Shown in pieces: positions 37,601 through 45,976 of a stretch of DNA of 64,000 nt. The notes under the pieces are model-generated. The model saw nothing but the letters and a program-made list of their open reading frames with translations. It was not told the origin of the DNA and did no database searches. Origin of the DNA: Lichenicoccus roseus (GTDB taxonomy: Bacteria > Pseudomonadota > Alphaproteobacteria > Acetobacterales > Acetobacteraceae). The stretch's first letter is position 1. Every line of letters begins with the position of its first letter. The DNA lies in assembly GCF_005844085.1 (NCBI RefSeq), contig NZ_VCDI01000008.1:62001-126000 (forward strand), in the 5' to 3' direction. Position numbers and translations under genes: made by a program.

Positions 37601-37894
37601 GACCGCTTAGCTGAGCATGGCGATGCAGTGCGCGCCGCCATCGAGGCGGGTTATGGCCGCATCAGACCGGTGCTGATGACGGCGCTGGCGATGATGATCG
37701 GCATGCTGCCGATGTCGTTCAGCAACACCCAGAACGCGCCGCTCGGCAAAGCCGTCATTGGGGGCCTGCTGGTGGCAACCTTCGCGACGCTCCTCTTCGT
37801 CCCGTGCGTGTTCGCGCTCCTGCACCGCGGCGAAGCAAAGGCTACAGACCATGACGCGACGGAACGACATCCGGAAGGAGCGCTGCACACATGA
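34700..37894 (+). CDS. RND efflux pump permease (HAE1/MdtB-like)
   Basis: 1064-residue inner-membrane drug/proton antiporter. It opens MNAIVLVALRRPLTFVVMSI, has the PDIFPN-like TDIFPNIKIPVV loop, the membrane segment VGILVDDATVMIENI with the acidic pair that relays protons, and two repeats of six helices around large periplasmic loops (PGTDTAAAQAQITS; FLPGDITAKILNFGLPAPID). Substrate cannot be read from the sequence. It is first in a permease-adaptor-outer-membrane gene order, with ATGA overlap to the adaptor, downstream of a two-component pair. Confidence 0.92.
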   Translation: MNAIVLVALRRPLTFVVMSILIVLFGVMAVFKTPTDIFPNIKIPVVAVVWTYTGLLPNDMSGRVIYYYERSLTATVENIEHIESQSLYGRGIVKIFFQPGTDTAAAQAQITSISQTVLKQMPAGITPPQVLSYNASSVPVLDLQVSAPGMTSSQVYDMASNLIRPQLISVRGAAIPTPYGGASLNVEIDLDQRKLLAHGLSATDVGRALATQNVVLPAGDQKIGAIDYMVETNSTPLKVEQFNDLPIKQVGNAVVYLRDVAHVYRGSPPQQNAVLVHGKQAVLIEVLKSGDASTLAVVSGIKAMLPSILKTLPPGTTITPINDASGFVRDSVFEVVQEMVTAAVLTGLTVLLFLGSWRSTLIVATSIPLAILCSVLALSWLGQTINVMTLGGLALAVGILVDDATVMIENIDSHLEHGAELEPGIIEAANQIVVPTFVATLCICIVWLPLFQLSGIGGWLFMPLAEAIIFAMIASFILSRTLVPTMAAWLLRAQVAQHAKGPNPNPGPFGRFQRGFERRFTNFREGYQSALTGIVAIRGRFILGFLAAALASLLLIPSLGRDFFPSIKSGEIDMHMRAPIGTRLEDASMISVLVNKSVRQLLPGKVSNLVDNCGLPASGINEAYNSTGTIGPQDCDITISLKDDAAPVDDYRALLRRQLPKRFPGTVFTFLPGDITAKILNFGLPAPIDVQVSGRGLAANLAYAEQMVARLRRIPGIADVHIQQAFNEPTLRVASKRSYALGTGLTEANIANNALATLSGSGQTAPTYWLDPSNGISHLVNTQTPQSQLTSMNDLETIPVDKGDGNPGGKDIQLLGGLSHITQTASALLNSHYSILPVIDIFATNQARDLGAVNDAVADVVQQMSGSVPHGASVHLRGQATTMGTAYVQLIEGLALSILLVYLVIVVNFQSWLDPFIIISALPAALAGIVWSLFLTHTTLSVPALTGAIMCMGTATANSILVVSFARDRLAEHGDAVRAAIEAGYGRIRPVLMTALAMMIGMLPMSFSNTQNAPLGKAVIGGLLVATFATLLFVPCVFALLHRGEAKATDHDATERHPEGALHT

Positions 37895-39210
37895 CGGTCC
37901 ATCAACAGGCCCGGCGGGGTTCGTTCGAGGGTCACTCCTCCCGTCGGCCCAAGAGCCGCATTGGCCTGATCGCGCTGATTGCTGTCTTCCTTGCGGTCAT
38001 CCTGGCGGCCTGGGGGCTGTGGGACCGCCATAACCATCTTGCCGACCTGCGCACTGCCGCAACCGAGGATGCAGTGCCGGACGTGCAGCTTATCTCCCCG
38101 ACCCGTGGGCCTGCTTCCCGCTCGCTGGACTTGCCTGGGACCATCAACGCCTGGTACGCGGCGCCGATCTATGCGCAGGTCTCCGGCTACGTGCAGATGT
38201 GGTTCAAGGATTACGGTGCCACCGTGCAGAAGGGCACACTGCTGGCGACCATCGACGCGCCGAGCCTCGACGAGCAGTTCGAGACCGCGAAGGCAAATCT
38301 CGCGGTGGCGCAGGCGCGCTACAATCTCGCCAAGGTCACTGCACATCGCTATTCCGCGCTATCAGGCACCCAAGCGGTCGCGCAGCAGGAAGTCGACGTG
38401 CAGGTCGCCACCGCTACTGCTCAGAAGTCTGAGGTGGAAGCGGCGCAGCACGAAGTTGCCCGCTACCAGGCGATGGAGGCGTTCAAGAACGTCGTGGCGC
38501 CATTCGATGGCGTGGTCACCGCACGCAATACCGATGTTGGCAGCTACGTGAGTGCGGCGGGCGGCGACGTGCACTCCTCGGGCGGTTCGTCCGAGCTGTT
38601 CAGCGTGTCGGACATCCATAAGCTGCGCATCTACGTCTCGGTGCCGCAGGATTACTCCTCGGTGCTGAAGCCTGGCCTGACTGCATCGTTGACGCTGTCG
38701 CAATTTCCTGGCCGCACGTTCCCGGCACAGTTCCTGACCACGGCAAATGCCTTCAACCCGCAGACCCGTACCGTGGTGACCGAGCTCACCGTCGACAACC
38801 CCAACCATATGATCTGGCCGGGCACTTACACCGACGTGCACTTCAAGATTCCGTCCGACCCCGATATCCTGATCGTGCCGGAGCAGGCGTTGCTGTTCCG
38901 CGACCAGGGCATGCAGGTCGCGCTGGTGCGGCCGGACGGCACCGTCCATTTGCAGGACGTTAAGCTTGGCCTCAATCTCGGCCAGACCGTGCAAGTCGTA
39001 GCTGGCTTGAAGCCGACCGACCGCTTCATCAACGACCCCTCAGCCGGGCTGCTCGAAGGCGAGCACGTGCATGTGGTGACGGGTGTCCCGGGGGTCGCCT
39101 CGCCCAGTGCGCCGCAGGAAGAAGCTCCTTCACAGGGGAGCACGTCACATCTGAGCACGGCGCAACGCGAGCGTGTTGAGGCAGCACGCGGGGGCGCACC
39201 CGACCAATGA
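37891..39210 (+). CDS. RND periplasmic adaptor (membrane fusion protein)
   Basis: 439 residues. One N-terminal helix (GLIALIAVFLAVILAAWGLW, about 27-46) anchors it in the inner membrane. The lipoyl half-motifs (GYVQMWFKDYGATVQKGTLL and NVVAPFDGVVTARNTDVGSY) flank a helical hairpin rich in Ala/Gln. The beta-barrel ends TVVTELTVDNPNHMIWPGTY. It joins the permease to the outer-membrane factor. ATGA overlaps at both ends. Confidence 0.92.
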   Translation: MTVHQQARRGSFEGHSSRRPKSRIGLIALIAVFLAVILAAWGLWDRHNHLADLRTAATEDAVPDVQLISPTRGPASRSLDLPGTINAWYAAPIYAQVSGYVQMWFKDYGATVQKGTLLATIDAPSLDEQFETAKANLAVAQARYNLAKVTAHRYSALSGTQAVAQQEVDVQVATATAQKSEVEAAQHEVARYQAMEAFKNVVAPFDGVVTARNTDVGSYVSAAGGDVHSSGGSSELFSVSDIHKLRIYVSVPQDYSSVLKPGLTASLTLSQFPGRTFPAQFLTTANAFNPQTRTVVTELTVDNPNHMIWPGTYTDVHFKIPSDPDILIVPEQALLFRDQGMQVALVRPDGTVHLQDVKLGLNLGQTVQVVAGLKPTDRFINDPSAGLLEGEHVHVVTGVPGVASPSAPQEEAPSQGSTSHLSTAQRERVEAARGGAPDQ

Positions 39211-40724
39211 CGTCACGACCGAAGCTTACCAGAGCCGCCTGCTTGCTCGGGCTCGCGGCTTTAACCTGCTGCGACCTCTCAGGCTGCGACCTAGCACCGG
39301 CCTATCAGACCCCACATCCTATCCTGCCCGCGAGCTATCAGGGATCCGGGCCCTTCACCGTGGCACACCCGCTTGACACCTTGCCGCGCGGGCCATGGTG
39401 GGAGGCCTTTGGCGACCCGGTGCTCGACACGCTGGAGGCTCAACTTGAGCTCGATAACCCAACCCTGATGGCCGCCTACGAGACCTACACCCAGTCGCGC
39501 GACCTTGCTGGGGAAGCGCGAGCGGGGTTGTTCCCGCAGATGAGCGCCAACGTCCAGACCAGCGACAATAAGCAGTCCGAGCACCGGCTGTTCCGGAACA
39601 GCTCGGTCGGCCAAAACGAACAGTCATCCAACGCTATTGGCGCCACCGTTGCCTGGGACCCGGACTTCTGGTGGCGCATCCGCAACGAGACAAAACTCTA
39701 CAAGGAGCAGGCGCAGGCGACGGCCGCCGATGTTGCCTCGGCGAAGCTCAGCCTGGAGGTCGAGCTGGCGTCCGACTATATGGCGCTTCGGGGTCTAGAT
39801 ACGCAGCACGCCGTCTACACGCAGTCGATTACGCTGTATCGAAAGGCAGTCGATATCACGTCTATGCGCCTGGCGGGCAAGATCTCCTCGGGGCTCGACG
39901 TTGCACGCGCGCAGAACCAACTCGCGGCCGCTGAGGCTGAGGACACCGCGACCGAGGCCAGCCGTGCCACCCTGCAGCACGCAATCGCCGTGCTTACCGG
40001 CACCAACCCGAGCAGCTTCACCATAGCGCCGGTGGCAGAGGGTCATTTGGTGGTGCCATTGGTCCCTGCCGGTGTACCCTCCATATTGCTCCAGCGTCGC
40101 CCCGATATCGCTGCAGCCGAGCGCACCATGGCAGCCGCCAGCAGCTCCATCGGCGTCTCGCGCGCCGCCTTCTATCCTGATCTCACCATCAGCCTACAGA
40201 GTGGCTTCCAGGACTACGGCTGGTCGCTAGCGAGCCTGCCGAACAGCATGTGGGCGGTCGGGTCGCAGGCGATTTTACCGCTATTCGAGGGCGGCCTGCG
40301 CAAGGCGGAACTGCAACGGAGCTGGTCGCAATACTCGCAGACCGCCGACAACTACCGCGCCACCGTTCTGGCTGCCTTTCAGCAGGTCGAGGACGGGCTA
40401 TCACTGACAAATATCCTGTCGACGGAACTACAGCAGCAGGTCGCTGCGGTGCAGTCGGCGGACAAGGCGCAGAACATGACGCTGGCCCTCTACACTGGCG
40501 GTCTGGACAACTACCTCGATGTGACAGTTGCCCAGGTCGAGGCACTCACCGCCCAAATTGCGGCGGTTCAAGTGCAGACAACCCGACTGCAAGCTGCGGT
40601 AAACCTCATCGGAGCCCTCGGCGGCGGCTGGAGCACAAACGAATTGCCGACGCCGGACCAGACGCTACCGTTCAACCCGCTCAGTCCTAATCGCTCTCCG
40701 GGGGACGTTCATACGCCAACCTAA
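39207..40724 (+). CDS. NodT-family outer-membrane efflux lipoprotein
   Basis: 505-residue outer-membrane factor. A lipoprotein signal with LSGC precedes DLAPAYQTPHP, followed by WWEAFGDPVLDTLEAQ and the two TolC-type repeats (ASAKLSLEVELASDYMALRG; VTVAQVEALTAQIAAVQVQT). It is the last gene of the pump operon. The Cys in LSGC is probably lipidated. Confidence 0.9.
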   Translation: MTSRPKLTRAACLLGLAALTCCDLSGCDLAPAYQTPHPILPASYQGSGPFTVAHPLDTLPRGPWWEAFGDPVLDTLEAQLELDNPTLMAAYETYTQSRDLAGEARAGLFPQMSANVQTSDNKQSEHRLFRNSSVGQNEQSSNAIGATVAWDPDFWWRIRNETKLYKEQAQATAADVASAKLSLEVELASDYMALRGLDTQHAVYTQSITLYRKAVDITSMRLAGKISSGLDVARAQNQLAAAEAEDTATEASRATLQHAIAVLTGTNPSSFTIAPVAEGHLVVPLVPAGVPSILLQRRPDIAAAERTMAAASSSIGVSRAAFYPDLTISLQSGFQDYGWSLASLPNSMWAVGSQAILPLFEGGLRKAELQRSWSQYSQTADNYRATVLAAFQQVEDGLSLTNILSTELQQQVAAVQSADKAQNMTLALYTGGLDNYLDVTVAQVEALTAQIAAVQVQTTRLQAAVNLIGALGGGWSTNELPTPDQTLPFNPLSPNRSPGDVHTPT

Positions 40725-40927
40725 AGCTGCATCATCTAGCCGGCGTCTGAGTCCGAGCCTTCACAACAGAATGGCAGTCCAGCGCTTCAAATAGTCTCTT
40801 TTGAGAATGCTGCCGTACAGGAAGGCGGCGGCAACGGTAAAAGTCGAGCGCAATCGGAAGATTACAATGTGGTGCAAGCGTGACCGTATCAAGAATACTT
40901 TCTTATTGCCGTCTCGGCGATGACGGC

Positions 40928-41908
40928 ATGAAAGCTTTGATGCGGCCCGAGCCTTCTCTCAACGAACTTGCGGCGCTGATTACCATAATCGAGCATCGAA
41001 GCCTTAGAAGAGCCTCGGAGGCTACCGGTATCTCGCGAGTAGCTCTGAACCAGCTAGTGCTAAGGCTTGAGGACACTCTGGGTGCTCAACTCTTTAAAAG
41101 GTCACGGCAGAGTATCACTCTCACCGAGCCTGGCGCTCGTCTAGTTGCAAACATCCAGCCACTGCTGCAGGACTTTGCGGCCAATCTAAGAGGGTTGCTT
41201 GAGACACCGGTTAATGCAGCAACGCAGCTCAGGATCGCTACAGATAAAGACACTGCGAGCCTTCTAATGCGGGGGGTCATTCAAAAATATCTAGCCCACG
41301 ATCCGGATAGGCGGGTGCAACTGATTTCTTATAATGAGGGGTCCGGTCCAGTCCCGGTCGATGTTGATGCCATCATCGGCATCGGCATGAGGCGTCCTGA
41401 AGGAATGACTGCCGTAGAGCTTGGAGCACATCTGCGATACGCGGCAGTCGCATCTCCTTCCTATATGGTAGGTCAAACCACATCGACCGATCCATATAGT
41501 CTCAACTCCCATCGTTGCATTGGTGTTTTGCTACCTAACGGCGACTCACGCCCCTGGAGGTTCAACAAACTGGGTAAAAGGATTTCTGTCGAGATTCAGC
41601 CGGTGTTGGCCCTTCCCGACGACGACTTTGCACTTCAAGCAGCGGTCGATGGTCTAGGTGTCGCCTACATTCTGCAGGCTCATGCTCAAAACTACCTTGA
41701 TGAAAAACGTCTGATCTTACCCTTTCCGGGTTGGAACTTCCCCGCTCCCAATATGATGATGTTTTGCAATGCCGAACCTGCAGACCCATCCCCGCTCTCG
41801 GAGTTCGTCAAGGTCCTGAAAAAGGTCACCCGAAAGGATGTTTCAGGTCACCGCTCCAGCGTTCAACCAACGGCTGATAAGCTTCATCTGACCCCGGATG
41901 AGCGTTGA
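40928..41908 (+). CDS. LysR-family transcriptional regulator
   Basis: 326 residues from the ATG at 40928 (an upstream GTG at 40880 would add 16 residues). The N-terminal helix-turn-helix reads LNELAALITIIEHRSLRRAS then VALNQLVLRLEDTLGAQLFK, the standard LysR pattern. The effector domain begins about residue 90. Composition is less GC-rich than the pump genes, hinting at a different origin. Target and ligand unknown; the divergent or downstream neighbours give no clear clue. Confidence 0.82.
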   Translation: MKALMRPEPSLNELAALITIIEHRSLRRASEATGISRVALNQLVLRLEDTLGAQLFKRSRQSITLTEPGARLVANIQPLLQDFAANLRGLLETPVNAATQLRIATDKDTASLLMRGVIQKYLAHDPDRRVQLISYNEGSGPVPVDVDAIIGIGMRRPEGMTAVELGAHLRYAAVASPSYMVGQTTSTDPYSLNSHRCIGVLLPNGDSRPWRFNKLGKRISVEIQPVLALPDDDFALQAAVDGLGVAYILQAHAQNYLDEKRLILPFPGWNFPAPNMMMFCNAEPADPSPLSEFVKVLKKVTRKDVSGHRSSVQPTADKLHLTPDER

Positions 41909-41926
41909 CAGCTGCCGAGATAGAAA

Positions 41927-42085
41927 ATGTATAGTAGATGGACAGACTTGCTTTTGAGCCTTGTTTACGCCGTGATCATCGCGCTGGTTGTGTCCGTGGT
42001 AGTCTTCATGACCTACCGGTCAGTCGAAACCCATAGAGGTTCAAGGACTGGAACCTCAGTCGGCCTATGGAAGACAACGCCGTAG
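41927..42085 (+). CDS. Possible small single-helix membrane protein
   Basis: 52 codons 19 bp after the LysR gene. It encodes MYSRWTDLLLSLVYAVIIAL plus more hydrophobic residues to MTYRS, one clear membrane helix, then a polar tail. No strong ribosome site. Confidence 0.35.
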   Translation: MYSRWTDLLLSLVYAVIIALVVSVVVFMTYRSVETHRGSRTGTSVGLWKTTP

Positions 42086-42189
42086 AGAGAGGCACACGAA
42101 AAATACGTTAGATACTTAAGTGTTGGATGCACTCCGGCTACAAGTCCCGGACTTTCTACAGGTATAACTCAAGCCCTCGCTGCCGCGGC

Positions 42190-42354
42190 TCATTTTGTGG
42201 CATTGTCCTCCATCACCCCGTTCGGGAGAACACCTGTGAGCGGCGGATTCCCGCTGCTCAGTTCTTCCTGCGTTATGTGGTGGGGCTGCTAGCTGCTACA
42301 ACTTGCTAGCCCGACAATCGCTAAAATGATGGCGACCATAAAGAACGACTTCAT
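42190..42354 (-). pseudogene. Lipoprotein paralogue with in-frame TAG
   Basis: 55 codons, exactly the length of the lipoprotein gene at 31177-31341. It encodes MKSFFMVAIILAIVGLASCS, one more Ser, then TAG (42289-42291), then QPHHITQEELSSGNPPLTGV and LPNGVMEDNATK. The stop aligns with Tyr of the intact copy (ESYHP versus SS*QP). TAC or TAT to TAG is a single change. The conserved tail shows recent common descent. Confidence 0.6.
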
Positions 42355-42738
42355 AATTTTGAGCTCCAAGGTTTGAGGCAGGGTGGCGTAGCGCCGCTCG
42401 TCGCGCGGGGTGATGTGTAAGTTACTCACGTCGATCGACAAGGCGTTGCGGCAATATCTAGCTGTGACACAGAACCGCGGGTTGCGGTTCTTTGACTGCT
42501 TTTCTTCATCTGAAACTGACCTGGAAGCAGCTCAAGGCTGCACTCAAGTTATTGCTCGAACCTTACACGCTTTCGGTCTCCATGGATCTCCGCACTTGAT
42601 AAAACCGTTTTTAGTCTGCATTTGGAGCGGAGCCATCAGTTTGACTTTTCTCGTGTGCCCGGTTGATGCACGGAAACGTTGTGCGAAGCATCCGGGCCAC
42701 AGGGCCCTCACAGAACGAATGGTAGCCGCTGGCTCGTG
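42355..42738. other. Intergenic region before the chloride channel gene
   Basis: About 380 bases. A frame at 42410-42739 (MMCKLLTSIDKALRQYLAVT...) is open but has atypical codon use and no known family, so it is doubtful. Confidence 0.3.
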
Positions 42739-44064
42739 ATGTCACCTATCCTCGCGGAACGGAACGCCGTTGGCTTCTGGCTTGCTGTTCTGCTCACCGG
42801 CGTAGGAACAGGCTTGGGCGCAGCTGCGCTGACTGAGCTCCTACAACTGGTGCAACACGCCGCCTGGTCCGGCAATGGTACCGACCTGCTAGACGCCGCG
42901 GCAACGACGGCGCCATGGAGGCACGTCGTCATATTGGTGGGCGCCGGGCTGCTGACTGGGGCCGGTCAGCTTCTCCTGGGGAGGCTTTCAGCGGCGAACA
43001 GCATCGACATCACCGCCGCCATCTGGTTCCACGCAGGCCGCCTTCCTGCGCTCAGGACCCTTGGAAGTGCCGTCCTGTCCATCCTCGTCGTCGGCATGGG
43101 AGCGTCGCTCGGGCGCGAGGGCGCTCCAAAGCAAACCGGGGCCGTCATCGCCAATGAGCTCTCAGAGACGATGCAGTTGGCCGATGACCAGCGCCGTCTA
43201 CTGGTCGCCTGTTGCGCCGGTGCCGGGATGGCCGCGGCTTATGGGGTGCCGCTTGGGGGCGCCCTCTTCGCTCTCGAGGTATTGCGAGGAGAGCTGGCAC
43301 TCCGTTTCGTGCTGCCTGCGCTGCTCACGTCACTCGTTGCGACGGGTGTTTCCTGGGGGTTCCTACCGGACGCGACTACCTACCAAATCCCATCATATGC
43401 CGGAACGCTGAGTGTCACGGCCTGGGCGGTGCTCGCCGGTCCCATCATTGGCGTCTTCTCGGTGGGCTACGTCCGCGCCGTCGCTTGGGCCGACCATCAC
43501 CGGCCGAAGGGGCCGTGGCGTCTGGCGGCGCCTGGCTTGGCGCTGGGGGCTGTAGGAGCCGCCTCTATCCCTTTCCCACAGCTGCTCGGAAATGGGCGAG
43601 ACATTGCGCAGCTGGCTTTCACCGGCCAAGTCGCCCCACTGCTTCTGGTGTCCCTGCTCGTACTCAGGCCGATCGCAACGCTCATCTGCCTGGGCAGTGG
43701 AACACCAGGCGGCTTGTTCACGCCGACTTTGGCAATCGGGGCTCTCCTGGGCGGTGTGCTTGGGGTTCCACTGTCATATGTCGGGCCGAGCGGGTCATCG
43801 GGCTTGTTCGCCGTCCTTGGCGCCGCCGCATTACTCGCGGCAACCACTCAAGGCCCACTCTCGGCGATTGTGCTCATGATGGAGCTGACCGGCCATGCCC
43901 GCGCTTTTATCGTGCCTCTGCTACTCATAGTTTCGATTGCGACGCTCGTAGCCCGAACCATCGAGCCGCGCTCAATCTATGACGCCCGCCTGACGGACGC
44001 AGAGGTCTTCAAGCGCCAGCGTAACCGTGACCCGCAAAGCGGGACTCAGGCAGATCCGACCTGA
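42739..44064 (+). CDS. CLC-family chloride channel/antiporter
   Basis: 441 residues from the ATG at 42739; the frame is open further upstream but the added residues are not CLC-like. It has the selectivity motifs GREGAPKQTGAVI (with gating Glu), GVPLGGALFALEVL and GTPGGLFTPTLAIGALLG, spread over about ten to twelve helices. It has no C-terminal CBS domains. Bacterial CLC proteins exchange chloride for protons or conduct fluoride/chloride and can help in acid resistance. Confidence 0.9.
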   Translation: MSPILAERNAVGFWLAVLLTGVGTGLGAAALTELLQLVQHAAWSGNGTDLLDAAATTAPWRHVVILVGAGLLTGAGQLLLGRLSAANSIDITAAIWFHAGRLPALRTLGSAVLSILVVGMGASLGREGAPKQTGAVIANELSETMQLADDQRRLLVACCAGAGMAAAYGVPLGGALFALEVLRGELALRFVLPALLTSLVATGVSWGFLPDATTYQIPSYAGTLSVTAWAVLAGPIIGVFSVGYVRAVAWADHHRPKGPWRLAAPGLALGAVGAASIPFPQLLGNGRDIAQLAFTGQVAPLLLVSLLVLRPIATLICLGSGTPGGLFTPTLAIGALLGGVLGVPLSYVGPSGSSGLFAVLGAAALLAATTQGPLSAIVLMMELTGHARAFIVPLLLIVSIATLVARTIEPRSIYDARLTDAEVFKRQRNRDPQSGTQADPT

Positions 44065-44089
44065 GAACCCTTTTGCGCAAGCGGAAGAC

Positions 44090-45661
44090 TCAGCCTTGCT
44101 TCCCAGGTGGTTTCAGAGCGACGAAGCCAACCTGGCCGCCATGTTCGATGCGCAGCGCTAATGGGCTGGCTCGTGTCTCATCCCTGTCCCCGAGAGCGGA
44201 CTGTATAACTTGCGCCGCTGTGGCGAGCGTATCGACGTTACTAAGGCCGACACCAAGCAAGAGATCTCCCGCCTCAAGGCCGACAAGATCTGCCGCCGAA
44301 CCCATTTGTACATGAGCAATCACGACACCTCCGGCTTCGGCGGTATTTCCAACCCGGCCTCCTACCCCCGGTGCGAGCTCCTGCAGCGTGAGGCCAAGGA
44401 TGGGGATATCGAGCGCTCGCGCACTGGGAGTACCGATCACTCCCCGGTGCAGCTCCGTCAGGCTTGGCGTGACGACCACCTGCTGGCCGCCACGCCAGAC
44501 TTTGAGTGATGGTCTGCTGCCCGGCTCCATGTTGGCCACGGTGACGGCAAGATCGTGTGGATCGCCAATCCCGCGACCATCAAACATCTCGATGATGTCG
44601 CCGGGCCGTAGGTCTGCCGCAGCAGCCGGACTTCCTGCCTCTATGCTCGTCACCAGAGCACCAGGAACTGGTCCAGTCGACGGAACAGGAACACCCAGGG
44701 CGGTCGCAAGAGCCGGTGTGATCGTCTGTGACGAGATGCCGAGGTAGGCGCGAGTAACATGGCCGGTCCGCAGGATCTGCGAAACGACGCTGCGCACGGT
44801 GTCAGCCGGTATGGCAAAGCCGATGCCAATACTGCCGCCGCTCGGGGACAGAATGACCGAGTTGACGCCGATCACCTTTCCATCTGGTGTGAATAATGGA
44901 CCCCCGGAGCTTCCTCGGTTGATAGGTGCATCTATCTGGATGAAGTTGTCATAGGGCTCGCCGCCGATGTCCCGTCCGTTTGCCGACACGATCCCCGCGG
45001 TGACCGTGCCTCCCAGTCCGTAGGGGTTGCCGACCGCCACGACCCACTGGCCGGGCTGCACCTTCGCAGAATCTCCAAGGACGATATAATCGAGGCTTCG
45101 ACCCGCATTTACACGAAGGACGGCAAGGTCCGTATGACTGTCATGCCCGACAATCCTGGCTGGCAGCTCGGTTCCGTCCGAGAGAGTGACGGTGATCTCC
45201 GTTGCGTTTCTTACGACATGATAGTTGGTGACGATGGTCCCGTCGTCCCTGATGAGGAAGCCAGATCCTTTGGACTCCATGGCTTCGACAGGGGTGGCAT
45301 TCCGAGGTGGTTGAGACTGGTCGTCTCCTGGTGCAGGTGTTTCCCCGGGGCCAGGATGCACAGGCGGCGCCTTTCCGGAGCTACCGCTTTCACCGCGACT
45401 GCCATCGTCGCCCATGATCTTGCTACTGACCGATACCACCCCGGTCTCGACCGATTTTACCAGACGAACGAAGTCAGGAAGCTGCAAAGAAGATGCCGGA
45501 GCTAAAGCGTGACCTTCTCGCGCGGTGGCAGGAAGTGCCCAGGCGGTTCCGTTCATTAGCAGAGCGCCGGTCAGGCTGAGTGTCATTCCCAAGCTGACGC
45601 GCCATTTTCCGGAAGACCATGGAGGCTTCGCGGTAAGCGCTATTCGCCATGCGGATGCCAT
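44090..45661 (-). CDS. HtrA/DegP-type periplasmic serine protease
   Basis: 523 residues from the ATG at 45661, preceded by GGGGAG; an upstream start at 45688 is possible. Signal peptide about 1-43. The trypsin-like domain has His in TIVTNYHVV, Asp in HTDLAVLRV and Ser in NRGSSGGPLF. Two PDZ domains follow (YLGISSQTITPALATALGVP; LTLQELAPGVGGRVG). DegP-type enzymes degrade misfolded envelope proteins, fitting a metal-stress plasmid. Confidence 0.92.
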   Translation of the reverse strand: MASAWRIALTAKPPWSSGKWRVSLGMTLSLTGALLMNGTAWALPATAREGHALAPASSLQLPDFVRLVKSVETGVVSVSSKIMGDDGSRGESGSSGKAPPVHPGPGETPAPGDDQSQPPRNATPVEAMESKGSGFLIRDDGTIVTNYHVVRNATEITVTLSDGTELPARIVGHDSHTDLAVLRVNAGRSLDYIVLGDSAKVQPGQWVVAVGNPYGLGGTVTAGIVSANGRDIGGEPYDNFIQIDAPINRGSSGGPLFTPDGKVIGVNSVILSPSGGSIGIGFAIPADTVRSVVSQILRTGHVTRAYLGISSQTITPALATALGVPVPSTGPVPGALVTSIEAGSPAAAADLRPGDIIEMFDGRGIGDPHDLAVTVANMEPGSRPSLKVWRGGQQVVVTPSLTELHRGVIGTPSARALDIPILGLTLQELAPGVGGRVGNTAEAGGVVIAHVQMGSAADLVGLEAGDLLLGVGLSNVDTLATAAQVIQSALGDRDETRASPLALRIEHGGQVGFVALKPPGKQG

Positions 45662-45976
45662 GCCGCAACTCCCCAACCTCTGGGCCACAGCTTGCAGGCC
45701 AAGCTAAGGCCTTTTGCACCACCCGCCACGTGGCGGCCTCGTTCGGACGGAAAACATCCTTCGATAGCAGACATGTCAGGTCAGGCTCGTAAAAAGTATT
45801 TTAAGCGCAGGACCCGAAGCATTGGGTCAGCGGCGGCGCCAGCAGCGAAACTAGGACCTCTAGCGCCACAGGGGACTACCGTTCCTCGCGGCACGATCCG
45901 AATAGGGGCAGTTCCGCATTTTCGATCGATAGGTTAAGCTCTCTTGCCTTCAATCATCACCATAAGCTGGGACAAG

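Noticed and set aside
42410-42739. 109-residue open frame before the chloride channel gene
   Set aside because: Codon use is atypical and no family is recognisable; it overlaps the chosen clc start.
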